NCBI GenBank assembly: GCA_019454045.1
Contig: SKCR01047722.1
Coordinates: forward strand, 1-64,000
DNA: 64,000 nt
From: Zanthoxylum bungeanum
Taxonomy: Eukaryota; Streptophyta; Magnoliopsida; Sapindales; Rutaceae
Direction of reading: 5' to 3'
In this document: piece by piece, positions 1 through 10,973 of the stretch
Numbering within the stretch: position 1 is the first letter of the stretch
Layout of the letters: each line of letters starts with the position of its first letter
Program-made: the position numbers and the translations under genes
The notes under the pieces: model-generated
Told to the model about the DNA's origin: nothing
What the model saw: the letters and a program-made list of their open reading frames with translations, nothing else
Database searches by the model: none

Positions 1-337
1 CTAAAACCCTAGCTTTCTCTCTACCATGGGCGTGAGCTTCCTCACTCTTTCTCTTTGATTTTGTGGCAAAATCAACAAAGCTAGCACTTCAAGAAGTCTT
101 CTAAGGTGATAGGCAAACAATCTCAAAGCTTGGAATCAACACAAAATTGGATCTTGGAGATCTTCATTCAAACAACTTAAAGCTTGGAATCAACACAAAG
201 GTTGGATCTTGGAGATCTTCATTCAAAATTATAAAAGCTCAAATCCATTCAATGTAAGTAATTCCGCAACTTATAATGAATTTATGAACACCTTTTCTTG
301 CTTATTAGATCCTTGGCATGTTCTAGGAACACTAACA
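1..337 (+). repeat. copia-A 5' LTR, 3' portion only
   Basis: This stretch closely matches 7836-8171, including shared blocks such as ACCATGGGCGTGAGCTTCC. It ends in CTAACA immediately before the primer-binding site. It contains an internally repeated segment (TTGGATCTTGGAGATCTTC at about 148 and 205). The remaining ~1.65 kb of this LTR lies upstream of the window. Confidence 0.9.
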
Positions 338-338
338 A

Positions 339-351
339 TGGTATCAGAGCC
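339..351 (+). other. copia-A primer-binding site
   Basis: TGGTATCAGAGCC is the usual plant copia primer-binding site, complementary to the 3' end of initiator tRNA-Met. It lies one base after the LTR end. Confidence 0.9.
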
Positions 352-3266
352 AATTTAAGCATGAAAATTTTAGGGTTCATGAGACTAAAATTTGGGGCTT
401 TTGTGTTTTGAGCATGATTCCTTCAAATTGATGCTTTGAGCATGCTTAGATTATGTTAACTTAGAGTTGTGCATGATTAGATTTGGAATAAATTGATTGG
501 ATCAAATTTTTTAATATTCCTTAGTGTGACCAAAGGACTGCAGTGCACTGTGCAATTTTTTTTTTTTTATAACATCATTGGATGTGTTTAAATGCATGAT
601 TAAATGTTGATTGTTGGTTTGATTGGATTGGAATCAAAGTCAATAATGTTTATGTTAAATTCAAGAGCATGTTGAGCATGAAATGAGTGTTTTGGCTTCA
701 ATTTGTGTTGAGCATAAATTGATGGATTAAGCATGATTAATTAAGTTAATTGGTATTTTGGAAATATTGTTTAATTAATTAATCATGGCTAATACACTTT
801 AATTAAAATAATTGTGATATTTGGAATATTATAATTATGTTAATAAGCCTTTAAATTATGAATTGGGCTAAAAGTGTGTATTTGAGCTTAATGGACTTGG
901 TTTGACCAAGTTTGTTTTGGAATTTTGGATTGGATCCAATTGGGCCCAAAATCAATTCCATAAAATCCAAATACATCACTTGGCCCTTTAAAGAATTTAT
1001 TGGGCCTAATGGGCCTAAATTAATTTGTAGGCAATATGGTGATTCCTATTGGGCCTTGGCATTTTGGGTTTGACCCATTATGGCCAAAGCCCATGCCTTA
1101 AGAATTAATTAAAAGCCCATTGGACTTTAATTAAAATGACATTGGATGTTATTGGGCCTTTGAGACCCATTAAGATTGGATTTGGAATCCAAGTCTTTAA
1201 GGCAAATAAATAAGTGTAAATATTTAATTTGGAATTAATTTGGAATTAGTATTGAATACAATAAATTGGATTTAAAGTTGTAGTTCAATATAATTCAAGA
1301 ATACTTACTTTGAGTATTTATTCTTAAACGAGTTTGACTCGCGCAAATCAAATCGTTGTTTGAACATTGGATGGTCATTAATTCAAAGATTAATTAATTG
1401 GATTAGATTGATTGAATAACATGCTTTGTATTAATACATGAATGTGTTGTATGAATAATGTATATCGAATGGATATTAGAAGGGCGATGACAATTTTGGA
1501 AATTGTAATAAATTTAGAATTTATTAAATTGGACCTGCGTGTCCAGCCTTTTATCTCCTTATTCATGTATTTCTCTTCTCACCAATTCCCCTCAATGTAA
1601 ATGAGGTTTCTTTATTGTATTATGTAATTGGGTAGAAGTTAGAATAGTTCTAGCCGGGGAGAGGAAATGGAGTGATTTGTTCTAGGAACAATTTGTGACA
1701 TATTCATCCGCATATCATTATTAATTTTTTTATCGCGCCTTATTATGCTTTTAGAATGCATGCTTAAGGGTGTATGATGAGACCTAATCAAGATAATAAA
1801 TTGGTTGCCAATTTCCGCGAAAAACCCTCAAAACATATTAAGCATTTTTCCTTCCGTTGAGTGATTCTTACTCAAGATCCAAAGTTGGCACTGGTTTGTT
1901 GGCCAAAGTCAAGACCTTTGTCAATTGCGGATGTGTTTGAATCATGAGAGTTTTGTTCCATATCGGTGTCTTGTCCAAGTCGTGATTTGTTGGCCAAAGT
2001 CAAGATCACTTCTTGTCCATCGACATGGATTACGAATCTTTCCATGTCAATGGGTCCCGCTTAACTGGAATTATTAAGCTTGTATGCCAAAGCCAAGGCT
2101 TAGTTGATTCAGAGGAAAAAGGTTAGGAAAATATATTGGATATATTGGCATATATATTGTATATATGTTTCAGACTTGGATGTCCACCTACTGGATCTAG
2201 GAATTGGATGAGATCCAATTGATCTTAGAGATCTACCTAGTTAAGTATCATACAATTTGTTGGCCAAAGTCAAGATTGTGTGTTATTTAACGGGATCCTA
2301 GCCCACTAGAAAACAAGGTTTCCCGAGTACTCAACAGAGGGTTAGAGGCTCGCCGAAAAATAATGGGAGGCTAGTATTGAATTTGTAATTTCGTTCAATA
2401 CTTGCCAATACGCGCTCATTTCAGTTTTCGTCATTATTTATTAATAAATATATTAGTTGGACTAATATTCAATTGTTGTTTTAATTAAACAATTGGACTG
2501 TATTCAAACTACTTCATTTATAGTTGATTATATAATTGGATTATAGTAATCAATATACTTGAATTTTACCGATCATTTATAGTTGATTATATAATTGGAT
2601 AATAGTAATCAATATATATTTGATTTTAACCAGTAAATTGTAATTAGTTATATAGTTAGACTATAGTAATCATTACATTAGATTGTACCCGAAATCGTTG
2701 ATTGGATAGTTAGACTATTGGAATCAAGATAACTGAAAGATTAGTGTTTAAAACATAATCCTGGGTGAAAATGTGTTTAAACGACTTTAATTTTCAAATT
2801 GGGAATAAATTTCAGTATAGTCCTGAAAATAAGATGTTACTATATTTGATAAATAAACATCTTAGGCCTAAGCCCAAAATTAAGCAAATAGTAGAGCATG
2901 ATCTTTGGAAGATTCATGTGATGATAACTTTAGTGCTTAATCCTTATGCTTGTCATAATGACTCCTTAATTTCGTCGTAATAACTAATGATTAGATCTTT
3001 AAACCATGATGTTGAAATTGAAGGATCTTCATAGGTCTATACTTAGATCTTAGAAGCATTAATTGCAATAGTAAACTCTTGGAGAGTTAATGGCTATGCT
3101 CAGGAGCCAAAGCCAAAGTTTGCAATAGGGCAAGAAGCGCAAGGCTCATCTTACTTCAATATTCTAGAAGGCCAAGGCTTGGCCAAAGGCTTCTAGAATG
3201 TGGAAAAGGGCAGATGCAAAATCATTATTATCTTCTAGGAAGATAAATGACATATCCCAAGATGTC
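352..3266 (+). other. copia-A long untranslated leader
   Basis: About 2.9 kb of AT-rich sequence separates the primer-binding site from the first recognisable gag motif. I see no gene here; the 71-residue open frame at 2765-2980 has no recognisable domain. The stretch has repeated TTGTTGGCCAAAGTCAAGA blocks (near 1897, 1987 and 2258), many short inverted repeats with TGG/TTG/TAG spacers (895-911, 925-939, 1065-1077, 1176-1192, 1329-1341, 1506-1526, 1677-1691, 2450-2468) and a 59-60-bp tandem repeat near its end. A block around 2220-2260 resembles the leader of copia-B around 44530, so the two elements are related. Confidence 0.6.
2514..2745 (+). repeat. Degenerate 59-60-bp tandem repeat in the copia-A leader
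   Basis: About four units begin near 2514, 2573, 2632 and 2692, each built around TTGATTATATAATTGGAT / TATAGTAATC. The first two differ by only a few bases; the later ones are more diverged. Each unit is also a quasi-palindrome around TTGGAT or TTAGAC. Confidence 0.75.
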
Positions 3267-6166
3267 TGTCTACACTGTGGCAAACGAGGTCACTGAAAGC
3301 GTGACTGCCGTATGGACAAGGCAGATATGAAGAAATTGAAGACGGGCAAGACTCTGACTTCATAAATATTTGTCATAAACATGTTCACTACTAGTATTAA
3401 AATTGGATTTTAAATACTTAGTGTGATACATAATATATGTACTGATGTGCAGAATCTGCTATGAGCAGGATACTGACTTCAAATGAGATTAATCTGCGAA
3501 TATAAACGGGACGACAGTCGCTGTTTTAAACGTAGAACCTAAGTTTAGGAAATACCCTTTGGGTGTGTGCTTAAATTAGGAAACTGTTATAATATAACTA
3601 GTTTGACTAGAAACATTATCTCTATATCGAGTATAACTCGTTGCGAGTATACCTTTATATTCTAGAACACTAAAGTGTTTTATTTTATAAAGATGATATT
3701 GAGATAAACACATTAGATGTGAATAACAGTATTTATATTTTGAATATAAATAAATCTCAAACATATAATATGACGAACAAATAGCTCAAACTGATTTGAT
3801 CAGATAAGACTTATTTGTGGCAGTGTTGTCTGGGACACATTAAACAAGACTCGTATATCCACACTTTTGAAGAGTGGATACTAGGACGGATTTGATTCCA
3901 TTCAAATGATGTCTACGAATCTAGTTTATTAGGTAAAGTACCTAAAATACCTTTTACTTGGTAAAAGTGTAAGTGCCATCGATCTGTTAGCCCTCGTTCA
4001 TAGTGACGTAAGTGGACCCATATCTAGCTAGGCTAGAGGTGGATATAAGTATTTCGTGACCTTTACGGATGTGGCATCGCGTTATGGTTATGTGTCTCTT
4101 ATGAAACACAAATCGGAAACTTTTAGAGTTTCAACACGAAGTAGACAAACAGATCAGCTAAAGTATTAAAACCGTCACAGTAAGACCGAGATGGAAAATA
4201 CTTAAGCAATAAGTTTCTAAAATACTTGAAAGAGTATAGTATTCTTTCAATGAGGACTCCTCCCGAATACTTCAGTTTGACGGTGTGTCCGAACGGAGAA
4301 ACCGAATTTTGTTAGACATGATAAGGTTGATCATGAGTCGCTCTGGGCTACCATTTTCCTTCAAAGAATAAGCATTTAATAGTGCAATACTTAATTTGAA
4401 TAAGGTTCCATGAAAATCTGTTTGACATATTTCATATTAGATATGAACAGGAAAGAACTCGGTTTTCTCACTCCTGAAGATTTGGGATGCTGGGCATATG
4501 TTTGGATGATACCAAACTAGAACCTAAATCGGATAAGTGCCTAATTGTAGGTTGTCCTAAGGAAACCAAAGTATAGTACTTATACATCTCACATGAGAAC
4601 AATGTAATTGTTACTCGCCACACGTTTTTCCTAAGAGGAATACCTAAATGCAGTGGTAAGTGGGAGGAAAGTAAAACTCGATGAAAAATCAGAATAATAT
4701 TGTTCCAGGCACCGATTCTTTAATGGAACACAAACAGTTCATCAAGAATGAAACTGTACCACAATCTTCGAATACACAAGAACCGCGTTAGTCGGAGAGA
4801 ATCAGAAAACAACCTGGGATGTATCGGTTTCTGATCTCACCTCATAAAGATGTCAATCTTATTGAGGAAGATGAACTGACTACATATGAGGAAGTGATAC
4901 AAGGTATCGACTCCCTATTATGGCAAAGTGCCATGAGTCCGAAATGGATTTCATGTATAACAACTATGTTTGGACACTAGTTGTTGTACCGCAAGGCATT
5001 GTGCCTATTGGTACTATATAAGTCTTCAAGGAAGACATACGTGGATGGCAGCATACCAACGTACTAAGCTAGGCTTGTAGCGGAAAGGTATCGTTATCAA
5101 CATTGTGTTGATTACAACGAAATCTTTTACCTGTTGCCACATTAAATCCATTTGGATAATGCTTGCTGATGCTGCATGTTTCATTTATGAAATATGGCAG
5201 CTGAACGAAAAATCGTTTTCCTGAAAAGGAAACCTTTTGGAGGATGTTTACAACATCCTGACGATTTTGTCGTATCAAAACTAGCAAACAAGGTTTGCAG
5301 GTTATTCGATCCATGTTTGGATTGAAGCAAGCATTAGGTTCTTGGAATTATCATTTTGATGTAATCATAATGGTTTATGATTTAATTCAAAACGAGAAAT
5401 GATTCTTGTGTATATAAGGAGATTAGTAGGAGCGCACTGAAAGTGACTGTCCTAAATAATGATGATATTCCCATATTACAATCGGTGAAAGCTTGGCTTT
5501 CATGAAAATTCTCCGTAGAATTCTTGGGAGAAACAACTTTTATTCTAGGAATAAAGATCTACTGGGATAGATTTAAAGTTGTTAACACTCTCTGAGAACT
5601 CGTACAATGAAAAATGTACGTGACCTGGTGTCTAATACGCTTTGAGCATATGGAGTCACAAACAGGTCAATCCAAGTGATAGTCACTGGATTGATATTAA
5701 GAACATCTGTTAGTATCTTAGAGAACTAAGGATGATGTCTTAAACTATGGAGAAGGAGAACTTGAAGTGACTGGGATCACTGCTGCAAGTTTCCTAACCG
5801 ATAAAAACAACGGTACTATACAGTTTGAATAACGGAACAGTGAGCTGGAAATCTTTCAAGCAAGATACTGTTACCGAATAAACAACAAATGCGGGTTATT
5901 GCTGCGGCTGAGGCAGCAATAGAAGCCATTTGGGTCGATGATAAATCTAATTAGATTAGATATAGTTCTGAAAGCAGCTGAGCTAGTTGTCAGCACAGGC
6001 TAAAGAATTAATGGTCTCATCAACGATCCAGATATATACTTCGACTATTCATCTGATTCGTTCGGATCATACATCGTGGCGATGTGATGATCGCATAAAT
6101 CGCATCAGATGATAATCACGCAAATCCGCTGACGGGGTGTATGACACTCGAGTGACTGGCTATAGG
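3267..6166 (+). pseudogene. copia-A gag-pol relic
   Basis: Coding similarity survives only in pieces. At 3267-3308 a CX2CX4HX4C zinc knuckle of gag is readable, with one codon turned to TGA. At about 3985-4135 the integrase core shows HSDVSGP and YKYFVTFTD. At about 4880-5340 there is copia reverse transcriptase (AMKSEMDFMYNN, MFGLKQALGSWNYHFD). At about 5895-5950 the RNase H end reads IAAAEAAIEAIWV. Stops and frameshifts are frequent, the YVDD box is lost, and no frame is long enough to be functional. The order gag-INT-RT-RNH is that of Ty1/copia. Confidence 0.85.
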
Positions 6167-6167
6167 C

Positions 6168-6179
6168 CAAGTGGGAGAT
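6168..6179 (+). other. copia-A polypurine tract
   Basis: AAGTGGGAGAT directly precedes the 3' LTR start TGTTGG, the normal plus-strand priming site. Confidence 0.85.
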
Positions 6180-8171
6180 TGTTGGACAATTATGACCCAT
6201 AGCGTCACTATTTGTACATATCATGGTGTTGTTCAAATTAACTATGTGACAAGAAGATTGCACTCTTATCATTTGTGATTAGATCACATAGATGTATAAA
6301 TGATAGGAGGTCCTTATGATTAGTTCCTGGATTGAGATGATATGAGACAGTATCAGTCCTCAAAGGATTAATCATTAAATATCCCTAGTCAGAGTATTAT
6401 CGAGATTGGACATCGATAATGCGTAAAAGACTAGTATTACACTTGTACGCGTTGTGAGGGCACAATATCATAGTTATCATATATTTGGGTATTGGATACT
6501 CATGCAAGTGTAATAGGAGGTTGTGTTTTACCGATGGTACGGAAAACAGCTTCGCTCTGGATAGACCCCTCGGAATTCCATTGGTAGTATGACTATTCGT
6601 CTATGGAAGTCCGAAATCAGGGTAGGTGTATTTGGTCTTAACCTGAGACTTGCACCGCTAATACATGCGACAATCAATATGCTTTGGTTTTGGTCGTCCA
6701 GGGCTTTAACCGGTTCTGTGTACGCCTCTGCTGGGTATATTGAGAATCGTAGTGTATTGGGTGTGATGTCAAGACGGAAGTATCACTCAAGTTATAGTGG
6801 AGATGATGTCACGTAGGATACGGAACTAGTACTCTTAAGTACTGCAGTCATCGGGATAATATTACTAGGTCATGTTCATCCGATTATAGAGACTAGTTAC
6901 CAGACATCCGACATGTGCTTCGTACGGGGCAGACATAATTCCAGCCCCAGGCCTAACACGTGACATCCGATACTGGATCGCTATACGCAATACTATGTAT
7001 ACTACGCCTGACATAGATTGTATATTCCAGTAACAATATTTCTGGAGAATTGGGTAGGCATGGTGCTTTGCTAGAAGCCAACCATGTCTAGTAAATCCGT
7101 AAGCATGTGGTACGAGGTACGCACTTAATCGGATAGTCCGATAACCGGATTTACTGCCAACATATCCAGATGTCTCTTGGGTCGCTTCCCAAAGATTCAC
7201 CGATGACAGTTGACTTAAACTAGAATTAATCTGGGATTAATTTAGAGAGAGAAAATTAATCTGGGATTAATTGAGGCTTTATTTAATCTGGGATTAAATG
7301 TGTTCGGAAGAGAGAGAACGCGATTAATTTGGAATTAATCGGTAAAATAAATTTAATAGTTAAATTTGATTTTTCTATTTAATTTATTTGTATGGGCTAA
7401 AATTAATATATCGGATATATTAATATGAATTGGATTTCATTACGAAATTAAAGTCGGACTTTAATACGAACGAACGAATTAATTTAGAATTAATTCGTAA
7501 ACGACGTTCGTAATATATTTGCGAGGCATCGTTATTTAATTAAATTAGATTTAATTATTTAGCGACGAAAGTTTGTTTAATCGGATTAAACGGATCCGAG
7601 CCGCAGCAAATGTTCGTAGAGACATTTGAATTTTGAATTCAAATGTGGGGCCCACTTCACATGTGGTAGTTGGGAGGGTAGTTGGCATTTATGCCAAGCC
7701 ACCAACTTTCCAACTGCCTTGGAATGGTTTTGGTGAAACCATTTACCCAACCACCTTGTTTAGGTGAAAAGGGTAAATTGGTTTTACCAAAAGGCATCTC
7801 TCTCTCTCATTCTTTGAACACACACACAAAAGAACTAAAAACCCTACCTTTCTCTCTACCATGGGCGTGAGCTTCCTCACTCTTTCTCTTTGATTTTGTG
7901 GCAAAATCAACAAAGCTAGCACTTCAAGAAGTCTTCTAAGGTGATAGATAAACCAACTCAAAGCTTGGAATCACACAAAGGTTGGATCTTGGAGATCTTC
8001 ATTCAAACAACTCAAAGCTTGGAATCAACACAAAGGTTGGATTTGGAGATCTTCATTCAAAATTATAAAAGCTCAAATCCATTCAATGTAAGTAACTCCG
8101 CAACTTATAATGAATTTATGAACACCTTTTCTTGCTTATTAGATCATTGGCATGTTCTAGGAACACTAACA
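6180..8171 (+). repeat. copia-A 3' LTR (about 1992 bp)
   Basis: The LTR runs from TGTTGGACAATT to GAACACTAACA. Its last ~335 bp match window positions 1-337. Open frames at 6589-6816, 6865-7200 and 7682-8183 lie inside the LTR and show no protein signature. The 7222-7646 section is a remarkable run of micro inverted repeats, listed separately. Confidence 0.9.
7222..7646 (+). repeat. Cluster of at least ten short perfect inverted repeats with 1-3-nt spacers
   Basis: Perfect arms of 8-11 bp separated by TGG, TAG, TTG, CGG or a single G occur at 7224-7242, 7254-7272, 7281-7299, 7321-7341, 7349-7367, 7402-7424, 7447-7465, 7475-7497, 7537-7557, 7575-7591 and 7622-7646. Example: CGATTAATT-TGG-AATTAATCG at 7321-7341. 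The arms differ from hairpin to hairpin, so this is not one repeat copied many times. The function is unknown. Confidence 0.85.
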
Positions 8172-8380
8172 CCCAGAACTTGACTACCTTTTTCCTGTGC
8201 AGCCTTTAAAATGATCCCCATTAGTCTAAGATTGCCACCACCATATACTAAGTGCATATTCCTTTCAGCTATGACTCTACCCAATTCCCGTGCTGCCTCA
8301 ATGAACTCTGGCTTAGAGCCAACACTAGTACCGTAAAACACACAGATGTTTACAACTCATCTTCTTGAAGTAGCTTCCAT
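8172..8380 (-). pseudogene. LOG-like cytokinin riboside 5'-monophosphate phosphoribohydrolase, N-terminal fragment (copy A)
   Basis: From an ATG at 8380 the minus strand reads a LOG N-terminus: a MEATSRR start, then a stop (TGA) where copy B has Arg, then an ICVFYG strand, the helix ARELGRVIAERNMHLVYGGG and the nucleotide-binding loop region up to QVLG, where copia-A interrupts. LOG enzymes release active cytokinin bases from their riboside monophosphates in the cytosol. In plant LOG genes this stretch is normally split by introns; here it is continuous, which suggests a processed copy. The same N-terminus occurs in copy B (26909-27558). The stop and the copia insertion make it non-functional. 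Confidence 0.8.
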
Positions 8381-9329
8381 TTTTTATGTTTCTTTCTCAA
8401 ATCTGGATGCCTTCAAGAGTGCAATGATGAGTTGAATTTATAAAACCTGAAAAAGGGTGAGTAATAATAGCACTAGTACCTGTCAAATGACAATTATTAG
8501 TTAAACAGTGAAATATATCGTGAAAGTCAAAAAGTCTGGATCCTGTCGGAGAAAATAAAAGAAAATAACAAAACAAATCACAATTATTAGTTAAAGACAA
8601 AAAGAAAATAATATTTACAGGAAGTAACAGCTTGATTGACATCTATGCATCAGGGACAAGCTTCCCATCCAATTTTCTTATAAATTGGCAAATAAGGTCT
8701 TTTAAAGTCAAATTCCAAAGACTAAGCTGTTGTCTTTCTTTTCAAAATTGTGTATATAACATGTGAATTGTACGATGCACATATCCACTAGAATGCGTCT
8801 CAAGAGTCTTAGATATGTCATCTAATGACTTCTTACTCAAGCCATCCCTAATGAATTTTATTTTATCTTCACGGTTATCAGACATCATTCCTAAAGAACG
8901 AAAATGAGTATTACATGTCATGCGAGCACATTTATAGCAAACACCCATTCTTTTAGTTATTCTATTTTAGCATAGGTGCTTCTTCATAAACCAGGCAGAT
9001 ATGAAATAAAAGAGTCAGAGGACTCACCTGCCAATCGGACTCGTGCTTCAATAATCCAACGAATATCATTAGGAATACCTTTGATCATCAGAAGTCTCAT
9101 TCGTTCCAAGCGAGCTTTGTAGACTTTCATCAGAGAGTTTCGAGGGAGAGAAGGAAATTACTTGTGAAGATTTGAGAGAACTTATTTCATCCTCAAATAT
9201 GACTTTACCTACAAAATGAAGCACACAAAAATAAAACACACCAAATCTGAATATATATACAAATTACATGGGTTGCCTCCCTGCTAGCTCTAAGTTTAAC
9301 GTCGTCAGCTAGACATGACTGCCCGAACG
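8381..9329 (-). other. Segment between the Athila-A pol end and LOG copy A, with unrecognised ORFs
   Basis: On the minus strand an open frame at 8948-8742 (68 codons) begins with a Cys/His-rich motif (CX2CX4C, then His) and continues hydrophilic; I do not recognise it. A diverged, broken version lies in Athila-2 around 27830-27945, so it belongs to the carried segment. A second exon-like stretch at about 9132-9027 (35 codons from ATG) ends in CAG followed by GTGAGT, a consensus plant 5' splice donor. The end-of-pol motif GCTAGCAGGGAGGCAACCC lies near 9269-9290. Sequence 8172-8640 matches 27250-27740 of Athila-2, with indels. Confidence 0.5.
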
Positions 9330-10875
9330 TTAGAATGGATCTGAAAGTGTGACGCTTTCTTTTTGTCGCTCAATTGATTCTCCCCAGTAGTGCTTGACAC
9401 GGTGGCTGTTAACTTTGAATGTGTTGTTTGACTTGGGGTTGTATATCTCAACAACTCCATAAGGTAACACCTGAGTAATTACAAATCGACCTGACCACTT
9501 TGATTTCAGCTTTCCAGGGAAAAGTTTCAACAGTGAATCGTATAACAACACATGATGCTCTAGCTTCAGTTGTGTGCGTACTATTTTTTTATCATGTCAT
9601 TTCTTGGTCTTTTCTTTGTACATTTTGGCATTCTCATAAGCATGTAGCCGAAATTCCTTTAATTCATTGAGTTGGTGGAGTCTTTTCTCTCCTGCTGCTT
9701 GTAGATCAAGATTTAACTTCTTCAGTGCCCAATACGCATTGTGTTCAAGCTCCACTGGCAGATGGCACAGTTTCCGAAACACCATTCGATATGGGGACAT
9801 ACTGATATGTGTCTTGTAAGCTGTCCGGTAGGCCCTTAATGCATCATCCAATTTTTCAGACCAATCCTTCCTTGTTGATCCAACGGTTCTCTCCAAGATT
9901 CTTTTAATCTCTCTATTTGAAACTTCAACCTGTCCATTTGACTGCGGATGGTAGGCAGTGGAAACTTTATGAGTAACTCCGTATTTGGATATGAGTGCAT
10001 CAAAGTATCTGTTGCAGAAATGTGTGCCTCCATCACTGATAATTGCACGAGATGTTCCGAAGCGAGTGAAAATATTCTTTTTAAGGAATTTTATCACCAT
10101 TTTTTAATCATTTGATGGCAGTGCAATTGCTTCAACCCATTTGGAGACGTAGTCTACAGCAACTAGTATGTACAGGTTTCTGAATGATGGAACAAAGGGT
10201 CCCATAAAATCAATCCCTCATACATCACATATCTCCACTTCCATAATGTTTTTCAGAGGTCCTTCATTTCTCCTTGATATATTTCCCGTTCTCTGGCACC
10301 TGTCATATTGAAGAGCAAATAAATAAGCATCCTTAAATAGAGTGGGCCAGAACAAACCTGATTGTAGGACTTTGGCTGCAGTTTTATTCCCGCTGAAGTG
10401 TCCGCCGTATGAGGATGAATGACAATGCTGCATGACACTATTGACCTCCTCATGTGGAACACAACATCTCAGTAATTGATCAGCACATCGTTTGAACATG
10501 TACAGCTCATCCCAAACATAATGCTTGACTTCCTTGAAGAACTTCTTTCGTTGCTAATGTGTCCATTCCAGCAGCCATTTTCATGATACTATGTAGTTTA
10601 CATAGTCAGCATACCAAGGGACATCATGTTGTTTCATGGCAAATAGTTGTTCATCTAGAAAGGTTTCTTTGATTATCAATTCATTGCCAGTTGTTTCTCC
10701 ATTCTCGAGCCTTGATAAGTGATCTGCCACTTGGTTTTCTGTCCATTTCCTATCTCGGATCTCCACGTCAAATTCTTACAGTAGAAGCACCCAACAGATC
10801 AATCTAGGTTTGACATCTTTCTTCGCGATCAGGTATTTGATTGCTGAATGATCTGTGTAGACCACCACTTTGGGA
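9330..10875 (-). pseudogene. Athila-A RNase H end and integrase
   Basis: Minus-strand pieces in order: RNase H ([18 protein letters not shown] near 10870-10815, then DRKWTENQVADHLSRLE), the integrase zinc-binding domain (about 10499-10218, ending CQRTGNISRR), the integrase core (10100-9597, with second Asp in IISDGG and Glu in [11 protein letters not shown] spaced D-35-E) and a C-terminal part (9551-9330). The core resembles the Athila lineage. Stops and frameshifts separate the pieces, including one near 10101-10217 that removes the first part of the core. RT and everything upstream are missing. Confidence 0.85.
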
Positions 10876-10950
10876 CCCAGCAAATACGATTAGAATTAGA
10901 AACAAGTAACGGTATATAACCTCAAAACTAATAGTGAAAGATAAATAAGT

Positions 10951-10968
10951 CCCCGACAACGGCGCCAA
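10951..10968 (-). other. Athila-A primer-binding site
   Basis: On the minus strand this reads TTGGCGCCGTTGTCGGGG, complementary to the 3' end of tRNA-Asp apart from one C-to-T change. It lies a few bases from the LTR end, as in Athila elements. Confidence 0.85.
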
Positions 10969-10973
10969 AAACT

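Larger units (their letters stand above)
1..8171 (+). mobile_element. copia-A: decayed Ty1/copia LTR retrotransposon, 5' end outside the window
   Basis: The end of the 5' LTR (1-337) reappears as the end of the 3' LTR (about 7836-8171). In between lie a tRNA-Met-type primer-binding site, a long non-coding leader, gag/pol relics full of stops and a polypurine tract. The 3' LTR starts TGTTGG and ends AACA. The element interrupts a LOG-like sequence: reading from higher coordinates on the minus strand, the LOG frame stops exactly at 8172. The expected target duplication (first bases CCCAG at 8172) cannot be checked because the left flank is outside the window. The element cannot move by itself. 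Confidence 0.9.

Noticed and set aside
6589..7200. Open frames of 75 and 111 residues in the copia-A LTR
   Set aside because: They lie entirely within an LTR; no similarity to known proteins is visible.
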